Shown here: positions 31,309 through 39,356 of the stretch, piece after piece
Layout of the letters: every line of letters starts with the position of its first letter
Position numbering within the stretch: the first letter of the stretch is position 1
Assembly: GCA_035284745.1 (NCBI GenBank)
Contig: JAYKIL010000028.1
Location: 1 to 39,356, forward strand
Length of the DNA: 39,356 bases
Origin: JAYKJB01 sp035284745 [NCBI: Candidatus Sericytochromatia bacterium]
Lineage (GTDB): Bacteria; Cyanobacteriota; Sericytochromatia; S15B-MN24
Direction of reading: 5' to 3'
Made by a program: the position numbers and the translations under genes
Notes under the pieces: generated by a model
What the model saw: the letters and a program-made list of their open reading frames with translations, nothing else
Databases searched by the model: none
Told to the model about the DNA's origin: nothing

Positions 31309-32262
31309 CTATTTCTCTTCTCCCCGCCAGAATTGCAATCCGTGGGCGGGTGTCGCGTAGCAGATGACCCGACGATGACCGTCCTTTCGTGCCAGATCAA
31401 GGCGACGGGTGGCGAGTTGGATCAAGGCCCGGGGGGAGGTGGTTTCGACCGTGCTAGACAGGCCGACCAAGGGTTCCAAAATAGCGTGAGAACCCATCAG
31501 GCGCTTTCCAAAGCGTTTTAGAACTTCAAGACTCGCTTCGGCAGGGGTTGAGGGGAAATAGAAAAGCAGTTCATTGGTGTCCCAGCGAACGGCCCAATCT
31601 GTTTGCCGAACTACGTTACGAACGGTTTGCCCAGTGAGAGCGAACAATTGATTCACTTCGTCAGGGGGCATGGTCCGTGCCAAGGCTGCAAAGTTATCCA
31701 GGCCAATGATGGCTACGCAGCCGGTTTCCTTAGAGCGAACCAAGCGTTCGCATTCTTCCCGAAATCTCTCGTTGAAATATTGGCGGTTCCACAGCCCTGT
31801 TGTCCTATCTGTGGAAGTCCGTTTGGCAACCTCATCGGTCAGAGCCGTCGTCAGGCGAGCCAGGCCCACTTGGGGCAACAGTATTTGTAAAAGCGCCTCT
31901 GTCAATTCAGGTGACGGACTGGCCGCCAACGCCATTCCGAACGTTTGCCGGTTTGCGACAATCCCAGTCATCCACCCATCATCGACCCCGGGAATTTCTC
32001 GGGGCGAGGCATCTTGCTGCACACTCTCCAAAGCTTGAGCCTCAACGAAGGCCGAGAAACGTTCTGAAGCGCCGTCGCTCAACGGCACAAAACCCTCCGG
32101 TTGCGGCCACCACAAAGCGAGTTCAACATCCTTGAGATGCGCGGCCAACAGTTCTTTAATTTTTTGGTGGTTGTAATCCCACGAAACGGTCAAATTAAGC
32201 TGCGTGGCCATTTGAACGAGGGCTTGCGCTTGAGCTGTTGAGAGCAAGGTTTTGGTATCCAT
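31309..32262 (-). CDS. Degenerate GGDEF-domain protein
   Basis: A 317-residue protein with an N-terminal sensor-like region (about 1-140, with no recognised domain) and a C-terminal GGDEF fold: STDRTTGLWNRQYFNERF (150-167) is the usual D-TGL-NR start, and GCVAIIGLDNFAALA matches the first catalytic strand. The signature loop itself is RWDTNELLFYF (226-236), so GGDEF is replaced by DTNEL (228-232). Active cyclases need the GG[D/E]EF residues, so it is probably not a diguanylate cyclase but may bind nucleotide or partner proteins. GGAGG five bases before the ATG at 32262 fixes the start over an earlier in-frame ATG. The 158 bp upstream to gpmI holds no other gene. Confidence 0.8.
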   Translation of the reverse strand: MDTKTLLSTAQAQALVQMATQLNLTVSWDYNHQKIKELLAAHLKDVELALWWPQPEGFVPLSDGASERFSAFVEAQALESVQQDASPREIPGVDDGWMTGIVANRQTFGMALAASPSPELTEALLQILLPQVGLARLTTALTDEVAKRTSTDRTTGLWNRQYFNERFREECERLVRSKETGCVAIIGLDNFAALARTMPPDEVNQLFALTGQTVRNVVRQTDWAVRWDTNELLFYFPSTPAEASLEVLKRFGKRLMGSHAILEPLVGLSSTVETTSPRALIQLATRRLDLARKDGHRRVICYATPAHGLQFWRGEEK

Positions 32263-32420
32263 AGATGCCTCCAGGTGCTGGGCCGTGTGGTGGTGCAATG
32301 ATGAAAAATTTCAGGGGCCACCTCCCTATTGAACCCGAAAACGAGCAAAACTTACCGATGGCAGGTTAAGAATCTATTAATTTGTGTGAGTTCCACGACG
32401 GACGATGACTGTGCGCTTGA

Positions 32421-33944
32421 TCACGAGGGGTGAGATATGAGCAACGATGACGCGGTCATGGCTGCAGGCACCGGTTCGTTGAGTAAATCCAATATGGTGG
32501 GGGCCACATCGGCCAGTATTCCGTCTGAGCGCAAACGACGATGCGAGCCTGCCATAAACAGCGGGACTGGGTTTGTGGTATGTGCCGTATGCGGCTGGCC
32601 GGTCGCATAGTCCACCATCTGCTCGGCGTTTCCATGATCTGCCGTGATCAACGCAATGCCGCCGGCGTCAAGCACGGCCTTGACCACCTCCCCCACACCG
32701 CGATCGACGGCTTCGATGGCTGCAACAGTGGCTGGCATGTTACCGGTATGTCCCACCATGTCAGCGTTCGCAAAATTCATCACCAAAAAATCAGCTTCAC
32801 CATTCTGGATGGCTTGTGCCGCGGCCCGCGCGACTGCTGGGGCGGACATTTCAGGTTGCATGTCATAGGTGGGAACCTTTGGGGAGGGCACCAGAATGCG
32901 ATGTTCTCCATCATAGGGTGCCTCCCGTCCACAGTTGAAGAAAAAGGTGACGTGGGCGTATTTCTCGGTTTCCGCCGTATGAAACTGCCTAACGCCCCTG
33001 CTGGCGAGAACCTCCGCCAGGTTGTCACTCAGAACTTGAGGTGTATACGCAACCGGCAGCGACAAGCGTGAATCGTATTGTGTCAGACACGCGAAATGAA
33101 CCCGAGGGCAACGGGCCCGAGGGAAGCCGGTGAAATCTTCATCGGTGATAGCCCGGGTCATTTGACGCGCGCGATCGGGCCGAAAATTGAAGAAAATGAC
33201 CCCGTCTCCGTCACGAATGCAACCCGCTTGGTTAAGGAGGACAGGGAGAAGAAATTCATCGAATTTGCCCTCTGCGTAACTGGATTGGATGGCGGTTTGC
33301 GCATCGTCTGCACGAGGGCCCGTACCATCGACCAGAACACGGAACGCTTTCTCAATGCGCTCCCAGTTCTGATCGCGATCCATCGCCCAATAGCGGCCGG
33401 AGAGACTGGCTAGAACCCCATAACCCAAACGTTGCATCTCGCTCTCCGTTTGGGAGACGTAGTTCGATGCGCTTTGTGGGGGCACATCCCGGCCGTCTAG
33501 AAACGCGTGAATGTAGGTTTCAGGCACGCCATTTTCTTTGGCCATTTTTAAAAGGGCCAGAAGGTGCGGCAGTGAGCTATGAACGCCGCCGTCTGAGAGC
33601 AAGCCCATCAGGTGGAGCCGCCCCGTTCCCTCTTTGGCTTTGGCCATGAGTTGGCACAGCACGGGGTTTTTTTGAAAACGCCCCTGGCGTATCTCTTCGT
33701 CGATTCTGGTCAACTCCTGGTACACGACACGACCAGCGCCCATATTCATGTGGCCCACTTCAGAGTTGCCCATTTGACCTTCCGGAAGACCTACGGCCAA
33801 GCCTGAGGTTTGAAGGCGGGTGTGCGGCCAACGAGTTGCAATCTCATCAAAGTGCGGAGTTTTCGCCATCGCAATGGCGTTGGCTTCTCGGCGAGGGTTC
33901 ACCCCCCAACCGTCGCAGATGATCAAAGCAACGGGTTTGGTCAT
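32421..33944 (-). CDS. gpmI: 2,3-bisphosphoglycerate-independent phosphoglycerate mutase
   Basis: A 507-residue manganese enzyme interconverting 3- and 2-phosphoglycerate. The metal- and phosphate-handling motifs are present: LIICDGWG with D11, GQMGNSEVGHMNMGAGR with catalytic S61, VIFFNFRPDRARQ, and ITADHGNAEQM near residue 435. Length is standard for GpmI. It has GTGAGG about eight bases before the ATG. It is the last of four consecutive glycolytic genes, 26 bp after tpiA. The operon order gap-pgk-tpiA-gpmI covers four of the five steps of lower glycolysis from triose phosphate; enolase is absent here. Confidence 0.97.
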   Translation of the reverse strand: MTKPVALIICDGWGVNPRREANAIAMAKTPHFDEIATRWPHTRLQTSGLAVGLPEGQMGNSEVGHMNMGAGRVVYQELTRIDEEIRQGRFQKNPVLCQLMAKAKEGTGRLHLMGLLSDGGVHSSLPHLLALLKMAKENGVPETYIHAFLDGRDVPPQSASNYVSQTESEMQRLGYGVLASLSGRYWAMDRDQNWERIEKAFRVLVDGTGPRADDAQTAIQSSYAEGKFDEFLLPVLLNQAGCIRDGDGVIFFNFRPDRARQMTRAITDEDFTGFPRARCPRVHFACLTQYDSRLSLPVAYTPQVLSDNLAEVLASRGVRQFHTAETEKYAHVTFFFNCGREAPYDGEHRILVPSPKVPTYDMQPEMSAPAVARAAAQAIQNGEADFLVMNFANADMVGHTGNMPATVAAIEAVDRGVGEVVKAVLDAGGIALITADHGNAEQMVDYATGQPHTAHTTNPVPLFMAGSHRRLRSDGILADVAPTILDLLNEPVPAAMTASSLLISHPS

Positions 33945-33970
33945 GCGTTCACCTCACAAAAGACGTTAGC

Positions 33971-34744
33971 TTACTCGGGGCGACCCAGGCGAGCAATAGT
34001 GGCAAAGGAAGACGCTTCCAGACTGGCCCCGCCCACCAATGCTCCATCGATATTCGCCTGCGCCATCTGGTCGGCAATGGTGTCTGACTTCACACTGCCC
34101 CCGTATTGAATTCTCACCGTTTGGGCTGTATGATCGTCCGTCATCCGCGCGATCGTGTCTCTGAGAACGCCGCAGACCCGGTTTGCCTCCGCTGCATCAC
34201 AGGTCTTACCTGTGCCGATGGCCCATATTGGCTCGTAGGCAAAAACGACCCGGGAAACCTCCTCCGGCGTGCGACCGTGCAGACAGCGCTGAACTTGAAC
34301 GATCACCACGTTGTCAGTTAATCCGCCTTCTCGCTCCTCAAGGGTTTCTCCCACACATACAATTGGCGTTAAACCAGCCAGCAAGGCCGCTTCAAGTTTC
34401 CGTGCGACGGCTTCGTCACGTTCTGCAAAGTACTGCCTTCTCTCAGAATGGCCCAAAATAACGTGGGTCACGCCCAGTTCGATAAGCATACCGGGTGAAA
34501 TCTCTCCGGTGAATGCCCCGTGGGACTGCCAGTGCATGTTCTGGGCGCCCAGTTGGACGAAGGTCCCTTTGATGACCTCACGTGCGGCCTCCAGAGAGGT
34601 GAATGGCGGACAAACGACAACTTCCGCTTCGGGCGGCTGAGGTCCCAGTTCCGAGAGCAGTGATTGCAGAAAAACGCGCGTCTCCGCTGTCGTTTTGTGC
34701 ATTTTCCAGTTGCCCGCAATAATGGCTCTTCTATTGTTCGACAT
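33971..34744 (-). CDS. tpiA: Triosephosphate isomerase
   Basis: A TIM-barrel enzyme interconverting dihydroxyacetone phosphate and glyceraldehyde 3-phosphate. Catalytic residues are in place, numbering from the first possible start: K15 (AGNWKMHK), H100 (VILGHSERRQYF) and E172 (FAYEPIWAIGTG), with phosphate-binding VGGASL at the end. The start is GTG at 34747 or ATG at 34744, adjacent codons. I chose the ATG, which overlaps the pgk stop as TGATG and gives 257 residues. Coupling to pgk is therefore tight. Confidence 0.97.
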   Translation of the reverse strand: MSNNRRAIIAGNWKMHKTTAETRVFLQSLLSELGPQPPEAEVVVCPPFTSLEAAREVIKGTFVQLGAQNMHWQSHGAFTGEISPGMLIELGVTHVILGHSERRQYFAERDEAVARKLEAALLAGLTPIVCVGETLEEREGGLTDNVVIVQVQRCLHGRTPEEVSRVVFAYEPIWAIGTGKTCDAAEANRVCGVLRDTIARMTDDHTAQTVRIQYGGSVKSDTIADQMAQANIDGALVGGASLEASSFATIARLGRPE

Positions 34745-35967
34745 CACTTCCGGGTCCCCCGCTCCCGAAGAGCCGCAACGCCGGGGAGGGTTTTCCCTTC
34801 CAAAAATTCCAGACTCGCACCCCCGCCTGTCGATACGTGTGTCATCTGCTCAGCCAACCCCAAGCTTTCAACTGCGGCCACTGAGTCTCCGCCTCCCACA
34901 ATGGTGATGCCGCCACGGCGAGTTGCTTCAGCGCACGCGCGAGCAACCTCTCGGGTCCCTTCAGCAAATGCTGCATTTTCGAACACGCCCATCGGGCCGT
35001 TCCATATGATGGTTCCAGCCTTGGCGAGAACCTCTGACACTCTAGCGCGGGTGCGGGGTCCGATGTCCACGCCAATTTGATCGCTCGGTATCTCTGTAAT
35101 TTCGACCACTCCATGGGCCTCAGACGCATCAATACTTGGTGCGACAACTACATCAGAGGGCAGTACGAGCGTTGTCTTTAGTTCTTGGGCGAGTTCCAAG
35201 ACACGCGAAGCGACCCCCAGTTGATCGTCTTCAACCAGGCTTCTGCCGGTTTGGTGGCCCTGAGCACGGAGGAAGGTAAAGGCCATCGCACCCCCAACCA
35301 CCAAAACATCGACCTTGTTCAGCAGATGATCAAGGACGCCGATTTTGGTGCTTACTTTTGAGCCGCCGATAATCGCTACCAACGGGCGTTTCGGGGCACT
35401 GAGTGCTCTTCCCATCACCTCGATCTCTTTCTGCATCAGGTAGCCGGCCGCTGCGGGGAGGTGAGCGGCCACGCCGGCTGTGCTCGCGTGGGCGCGATGG
35501 GCTGTGCCGAATGCATCATTGACGTAATAGTCGGCCAGTTCGGAGAGGGCTCGCGCAAACGCTGGATCGTTTTTTTCCTCTTCTGGGGAGAAGCGAACAT
35601 TCTCAAGAAGAATCACGTCCCCCGCCCGGCTGGCTTCAACTTTTGAACGCGCATCCGGCCCAATTGTGTCGTTGGCTTTCAGAACAGGTCCACCCAAGAG
35701 TTCACTGAGACGCTCTGCCACAGGGTCCAATCGGAGTTTTTCATCCGCCCCTTTCGGTCGCCCGAGATGGGACACGATAATCACCCGGGCGCCCTTCTCC
35801 TTCAATGACTTGAGCGTGGGCAGCGCGGCGCGAATGCGCGTGTCATCTGTAATACGATTTCCGTCCATTGGAACATTCAGGTCTTCTCGAACCAGGACGC
35901 GTTTTCCTCGCAAATCACCCTCGGTCCAGTCATCAATCGAGCATTTGTTCAGTGTGGATGTTGTCAT
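34744..35967 (-). CDS. pgk: Phosphoglycerate kinase
   Basis: A roughly 407-residue glycolytic kinase making ATP from 1,3-bisphosphoglycerate. RVLVREDLNVPMDG and IIVSHLGRPKG form the N-terminal 3-phosphoglycerate site. The inter-domain and nucleotide-binding parts are LVAIIGGSKVSTKIGVL, IIWNGPMGVFE and TIVGGGDSVAAVE. AGAAGGGA (35974-35981) lies six bases before the ATG at 35967, so this start is better than the ATG two codons earlier, which almost touches it. Residue numbering is normal for the family. It begins 31 bp after a strong hairpin separating it from gap. Confidence 0.97.
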   Translation of the reverse strand: MTTSTLNKCSIDDWTEGDLRGKRVLVREDLNVPMDGNRITDDTRIRAALPTLKSLKEKGARVIIVSHLGRPKGADEKLRLDPVAERLSELLGGPVLKANDTIGPDARSKVEASRAGDVILLENVRFSPEEEKNDPAFARALSELADYYVNDAFGTAHRAHASTAGVAAHLPAAAGYLMQKEIEVMGRALSAPKRPLVAIIGGSKVSTKIGVLDHLLNKVDVLVVGGAMAFTFLRAQGHQTGRSLVEDDQLGVASRVLELAQELKTTLVLPSDVVVAPSIDASEAHGVVEITEIPSDQIGVDIGPRTRARVSEVLAKAGTIIWNGPMGVFENAAFAEGTREVARACAEATRRGGITIVGGGDSVAAVESLGLAEQMTHVSTGGGASLEFLEGKTLPGVAALRERGTRK

Positions 35968-35997
35968 CCGCATTCCCTTCTGTGATCAAGCCAAAGT

Positions 35998-36028
35998 GTC
36001 CCCCGGAAGTTTTCTTCTCCCGGGGGAC
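35998..36028 (-). promoter_or_regulatory. Intergenic hairpin between gap and pgk
   Basis: GTCCCCCGG (35998-36006) and CCGGGGGAC (36020-36028) form a perfect 9-bp GC-rich stem around a 13-base loop, starting eight bases after the gap stop. No T-run follows in the direction of transcription, so it is not a standard terminator. It more likely stabilises the upstream mRNA or acts as a processing or partial read-through site. Confidence 0.65.
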
Positions 36029-36035
36029 TGAAACC

Positions 36036-37058
36036 TCAAACGGTCGCTTTCAGACGTCTTCCCACGTAAGCCGCCAAGTCCACCACTCGGTTGGAATAAC
36101 CCCATTCGTTGTCGTACCAGGCGATCACTTTGACCAGGCGCTTATCCATCACCATCGTCAGGGGAGCATCCACGATGGATGAGTAAGGGCAACCGATGTA
36201 ATCCCTGCTGACGAGGGGCTCGGTGGTGAACTTCAATATGCCGGTCAAGGAACCTTGGTCTGCGGCCCCTGAAAGCGCTTCGTTCACTTCGTCCACGGTG
36301 GTATCGCGCGCGACATTGACGGCGAGGTCGACCACTGAAACATTGGGGGTCGGCACCCGCATCGCAAAACCATTGAGCTTGCCCTTCAATTCAGGAAGCA
36401 CCAGCGCAACAGCCTTGGCCGCGCCCGTCGTCGTAGGAATGATGCTTTCCGCGGCTGCGCGTGCCCGGCGCAAGTCTTTGTGGGGCAGGTCGAGGATGAC
36501 CTGATCGTTGGTGTAAGAATGCACCGTGGTCATCAGGCCGTTAATGATGCCGAATTTCTCATGCAAAATTTTCGCAACGGGCGCCAGGCAGTTCGTTGTG
36601 CACGAGGCGTTGGAGATAATATGGTGCTGATCGGGGTTGTATTGATCTTCGTTGACCCCCAGCACGATGGTTAAGTCCTCATCGGTGGCAGGTGCCGAGA
36701 TGATGACTTTTCGCGCCCCTGCATCGATGTGTTTCTGGCAGTCACTGCGTTTGGTGAAACGGCCGGTGGACTCCACAACAACCTCTGCCCCCAAGGTTTT
36801 CCAAGGAAGTGCTGCCGGGTCTTTTTCTGCGCTGATAGGAATGCGCCGGCCGTCGATGATGATGGCTTGCGCCTCTGCCGTCACTTCGCCCGGATAGGTT
36901 CCGTGAACCGTGTCATGCTTGAACAAATGCGCCAAGGTTGCGGAGTCAGTGAGGTCATTGATGCCTACGAACTCTAACGGGGCGTTCTGTTTCAAGGCCG
37001 CGCGGAGAACTTGTCGCCCGATACGTCCAAAACCGTTGATACCGACTTTAGTGGTCAT
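36036..37058 (-). CDS. gap: Glyceraldehyde-3-phosphate dehydrogenase
   Basis: A 340-residue NAD-dependent dehydrogenase. [20 protein letters not shown] is the Rossmann nucleotide-binding start. [13 protein letters not shown] carries the catalytic cysteine with the partner histidine in [29 protein letters not shown] and [16 protein letters not shown] are the standard C-terminal signatures. I moved the start to the ATG at 37058, which has GGAGG eight bases before it and gives the usual [12 protein letters not shown]-terminus; the 15 extra codons upstream are not conserved-looking. It is the first gene of the gap-pgk-tpiA-gpmI operon. Confidence 0.97.
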   Translation of the reverse strand: MTTKVGINGFGRIGRQVLRAALKQNAPLEFVGINDLTDSATLAHLFKHDTVHGTYPGEVTAEAQAIIIDGRRIPISAEKDPAALPWKTLGAEVVVESTGRFTKRSDCQKHIDAGARKVIISAPATDEDLTIVLGVNEDQYNPDQHHIISNASCTTNCLAPVAKILHEKFGIINGLMTTVHSYTNDQVILDLPHKDLRRARAAAESIIPTTTGAAKAVALVLPELKGKLNGFAMRVPTPNVSVVDLAVNVARDTTVDEVNEALSGAADQGSLTGILKFTTEPLVSRDYIGCPYSSIVDAPLTMVMDKRLVKVIAWYDNEWGYSNRVVDLAAYVGRRLKATV

Positions 37059-37102
37059 TGTTGAAGCCTCCTCGCGAAAATCTTTTGGGTGGTGCCATCT
37101 CA

Positions 37103-37120
37103 CCCGAGTTATCTCTCGGG
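37103..37120 (-). promoter_or_regulatory. Leader hairpin of the glycolytic operon
   Basis: CCCGAG (37103-37108) and CTCGGG (37115-37120) form a 6-bp stem with a six-base loop in the roughly 90-base leader of gap, about 45 bases before the start. It may stabilise the 5' end. No further riboswitch-like structure was recognised. Confidence 0.35.
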
Positions 37121-37154
37121 AAAAGACATTTTCTGCAAAATCAAAAGCTGCCGT

Positions 37155-37183
37155 ACTGTACCGCGCAAGGCAGCAAGGGTCAA
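37155..37183 (-). promoter_or_regulatory. gap: Sigma70-type promoter of the gap operon
   Basis: On the minus strand TTGACC (37183-37178), a 17-base spacer and TACAGT (37160-37155) match the -35 (five of six) and -10 (four of six). Transcription would start near 37148, leaving a leader of about 90 bases before gap. This is the best-formed promoter in the window. Confidence 0.65.
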
Positions 37184-37204
37184 GGTTTGGCGCAAACAGA
37201 GAAT

Positions 37205-38338
37205 TTACGACCGATTGAGTTCCGCTCCCTTGAGCCCCAATTCAACAAGCGACCTTCCCACGATCATCCAATCGCTCGCCAGAACACTTTCTCGTGCTTG
37301 CGCGCGCATCGGTTCCCGTTTCTCTGGCCGCAGCGCATTTTCGAGACACGTCGCCAATTCCATAGGGTTTCGGGGGTCTTCTACCAGAAACCCGTTTTCT
37401 CCGTTCTTAATAAGTGCCTTGCTCGCGGGAAATTGGGATGCGATGACAGGAACGCCGCAAGCCAGCGCTTCAGGCACGACCAGCCCCCAGCCTTCGTAGA
37501 CTGACGGAAACACGAATAAATCCGCACCTGGGTAAATTTCTTCGGGGTTTATACTGCCCAAAAAATGAACCCGTTCTTCTAACCCCAACTGACGGGCATG
37601 CGACTCATATGGAGCGGAGTCGTCCCTGCCCGCCACGAGCAGGTGCGCCGGGTCAGCCAGGCAAGCCACAGCCTCGATCACCGTTCTGAGGCCTTTTCGG
37701 GCGAATTCATTGGCAACGAACAACAGCACGGGACTCGAGGCTGGAATTCCATACCGCGAGCGAATCAAATCCGCGCGGGTTTGGTCCGGGGAAAATAAGT
37801 GGGTGTCAACGCCCCATGGGAGCGAAACAACCCGCTCCCTCGGAGCGCCATAGAACTCGATGACCTCTTGCCCCACCTCCCTTGAACAGGCGTGAATGAT
37901 GCCTTTGTGTTGTGCAACTTGCTGACGTTCGGTTCGGACCGTCAATTGATGGAAAGGATGCCAGCGTTTGGCGATGGCTCGGGGCGACCATTTGCCCTCG
38001 ATCTGAATACTTCCTTGACACCAAGCCTCGTGAACCGAGTGAAATGTCAGCAAATCAGAATGGAATGCGCTGGTTCCCTGGGCGTGAACGAAGTCGTGTC
38101 GACCCAGTTTTTTCGTAACGGCGTGCGGGAAAATGGCGGTTCGTAACCAAGCGGGGCTCTCCGGCGCGCGAACTTTGACAAATTCGTAATCCCTCGCCAG
38201 GGCGGAATCCCAATCAGACGCGTAAACGGTGACGCGATGGCCGAGTTTGCGGTAAACCCTCGCCAAAGCGACAGAAACGCGTTCTATCCCTCCGCGTTGA
38301 TCGAAAGTCCCAACTGTTAAGGCGATATCGAGTCCCAC
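37205..38338 (-). CDS. Glycosyltransferase family 4 (GT-B)
   Basis: A 377-residue retaining glycosyltransferase, likely acting on cell-surface glycan or lipid-linked sugars in the cytoplasm. The N-terminal domain has [20 protein letters not shown], the acceptor-side glycine motif. The C-terminal donor-binding domain has [26 protein letters not shown], and the key E-x7-E block [19 protein letters not shown] (residues about 300-318). The acceptor and sugar cannot be told. The frame is open 16 codons further upstream to another GTG, but I chose GTG at 38338: it lies exactly at the expected +1 of a perfect TATAAT and no ribosome-binding site is seen for either. It is followed downstream only by the gap promoter region. 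Confidence 0.88.
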   Translation of the reverse strand: MGLDIALTVGTFDQRGGIERVSVALARVYRKLGHRVTVYASDWDSALARDYEFVKVRAPESPAWLRTAIFPHAVTKKLGRHDFVHAQGTSAFHSDLLTFHSVHEAWCQGSIQIEGKWSPRAIAKRWHPFHQLTVRTERQQVAQHKGIIHACSREVGQEVIEFYGAPRERVVSLPWGVDTHLFSPDQTRADLIRSRYGIPASSPVLLFVANEFARKGLRTVIEAVACLADPAHLLVAGRDDSAPYESHARQLGLEERVHFLGSINPEEIYPGADLFVFPSVYEGWGLVVPEALACGVPVIASQFPASKALIKNGENGFLVEDPRNPMELATCLENALRPEKREPMRAQARESVLASDWMIVGRSLVELGLKGAELNRS

Positions 38339-38344
38339 GTTTTG

Positions 38345-38350
38345 ATTATA
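38345..38350 (-). promoter_or_regulatory. Perfect -10 box six bases from the GT4 start codon
   Basis: TATAAT (38350-38345 on the minus strand) is separated from the GTG at 38338 by CAAAAC only. The G of GTG falls at the normal +1 position, so the mRNA would be leaderless. No good -35 is visible 16-18 bases upstream. Confidence 0.45.
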
Positions 38351-38495
38351 TGCTCTTTGCGGCCCTCGAAAGAATGTTGGGCGCACGCAAGCGAGGTTTT
38401 GAACGGAATGCTTCCCTGGGTCAGGCGCAGTATGCGGACAGTCAGAAGGGGTTACAATGGTATGGCGTGGTCCGTCTTGAGCTTTTGATGAGCCT

Positions 38496-39356
38496 TTGTC
38501 TGTACGTGGTGTAGTTCTGCTTTTTATTGCTGCGGCGGTTGCCGTGCACTTGGGGGGGAGCGTACCCTATGTTCCCGACCCGTTTTCGTTGTATCTACGT
38601 AAGCTGATCCCCCCATCGGGTCGACCCTTCCGCGTGACGGCGTGTGGCGCTGAAATGAATGCCCGTGATGCCTTAGACCGGGGGGACCACGCCGCAGCGG
38701 TTCAAGAGTTGGCGCGATTGATTCTGCTCGCGCCAGGGGCTATCGAACCGCGGCGTGCATTGGCGTCTGTGTATTTATCTGAGCAAGAGTTTGAACCTTC
38801 GTTGCAGCAATTTCGATGGCTGCTGGCGCGCGCGACTCCGTATGGGGACGAGGTGTTGTTTCAGTTGACTTGGGCCCATCAAGGCCTTGGGCAAACCCAA
38901 GAGGCGTTGAAGTTCTCACAGGAACTTGTCGAAAGGTGTCCCCAGTGGTCGGCTGCCTGGGTGCGGCGGGGCCTTTTGCTCGCTTCTGACGATCCGAAGG
39001 CCTCTCGGGAGGCTTTTTTCCAGGCCTTGAGTTGTCCGTTCCCAGATCCTGAAGGGCTTTTGGAGATTGGCAACTACTTTTTAGAACAAGGCGCGCCCCG
39101 CGATTCCCTTCCTTTTTTTGAACGCTGTTTATCTTTTCCATTGCAAGGTTCGTTTGCGGCAAATAACCTGGGCAATGCCCATAAATCACTCAAGGATTCT
39201 TCCCGCGCGCGTCATTATTACGAAATGGCCATAGGCCTGAACTCAAAGAATCCCAATCCCCATAACGGCCTCGGTGTAATCGCCGAGGAGGAAGGGCAAT
39301 TAGAAAAGGCCCTCGGGCTATACCGGCGGGCGATGGCTGCTGACCCATCGTATCTG
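38496..39356 (+). CDS. TPR-repeat protein, cut by the right edge
   Basis: The first 287 codons of a tetratricopeptide-repeat protein; the frame is still open at the last base. After an N-terminal hydrophobic anchor (about residues 5-19, [11 protein letters not shown]), several 34-residue helix pairs follow: [80 protein letters not shown], the last two matching the TPR consensus best. These proteins act as docking scaffolds. An in-frame TGA lies five codons above the TTG at 38496, so the TTG is the only credible start; the ATG close by is in another frame and hits a stop after eight codons. The ribosome-binding site is weak. Divergent from the GT4 gene. Confidence 0.8.
   Translation, partial: MSVRGVVLLFIAAAVAVHLGGSVPYVPDPFSLYLRKLIPPSGRPFRVTACGAEMNARDALDRGDHAAAVQELARLILLAPGAIEPRRALASVYLSEQEFEPSLQQFRWLLARATPYGDEVLFQLTWAHQGLGQTQEALKFSQELVERCPQWSAAWVRRGLLLASDDPKASREAFFQALSCPFPDPEGLLEIGNYFLEQGAPRDSLPFFERCLSFPLQGSFAANNLGNAHKSLKDSSRARHYYEMAIGLNSKNPNPHNGLGVIAEEEGQLEKALGLYRRAMAADPSYL

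Noticed and set aside
37059-37103. Fifteen extra N-terminal codons for gap
   Set aside because: The ATG at 37058 has an ideal ribosome-binding site and gives the conserved GAPDH start; the extension falls in the leader hairpin.
38740-39189. 149-codon minus-strand frame at the right edge
   Set aside because: The plus strand encodes TPR repeats in an open frame through to the edge, and the minus frame is low-complexity antisense.

Overview
The window reads as a dense, mid-to-high GC bacterial chromosome segment with about 34 protein genes, short intergenic gaps and many translationally coupled gene pairs. At least nine genes begin with a lipoprotein-type signal peptide or an N-terminal anchor. 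An alpha-2-macroglobulin homologue with an intact thioester motif, many lipoproteins and a lipoprotein cytochrome c suggest a diderm environmental bacterium. RicT/PSP1, VanW, BioY and NHL-repeat lipoproteins argue against a well-studied proteobacterium. A deep lineage such as a cyanobacteria-related non-photosynthetic group is possible, but that is only inference. No rRNA, tRNA, CRISPR array, transposase, integrase or phage gene was seen.

Layout. 1-5.6 kb (+): alpha-2-macroglobulin followed 3 nt later by a VanW-domain protein. 5.6-10.9 kb (-): secD, secF and a large membrane glycosyltransferase made of two GT-C halves. 11.0-11.7 kb (+): a BioY-like transporter preceded by an attenuator-like hairpin. 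11.7-15.0 kb (-): a three-repeat peptidoglycan-binding-like protein with proline-rich linkers, then two membrane proteins of unknown function. 15.1-17.8 kb (+): a CvpA-like protein, a 106-aa orphan and an NHL-repeat lipoprotein, the last two each followed by a clear intrinsic terminator. 17.9-20.2 kb (+): a beta-ureidopropionase-like amidohydrolase and a class III aminotransferase, matching the last steps of reductive pyrimidine (beta-alanine) catabolism.

20.2-23.9 kb (-): a five-gene operon encoding only lipoproteins. Three of its junctions overlap by 1-4 nt, and four products look like diverged copies of one small beta-rich module. This is the best candidate here for an undescribed system. 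24.0-26.6 kb (+): a PsbP-like lipoprotein with a possible leaderless start, moaA (with a nine-G run) and moaC with an extra C-terminal domain. 26.6-29.2 kb (-): a lipoprotein cytochrome c, and one permease plus a solute-binding lipoprotein of a sugar-type ABC importer that lacks its second permease and ATPase. 29.3-32.3 kb (-): ricT, holB and a degenerate GGDEF protein. 32.4-37.1 kb (-): the glycolytic operon gap-pgk-tpiA-gpmI behind a good sigma70-type promoter. 37.2-38.3 kb (-): a GT4 glycosyltransferase whose GTG sits exactly where transcription should start from a perfect TATAAT. 38.5 kb to the right edge (+): a truncated TPR protein.

All calls come from reading translations and motifs by eye. 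Family assignments of housekeeping genes are secure. Promoters, hairpins and the finer start choices are visual estimates.
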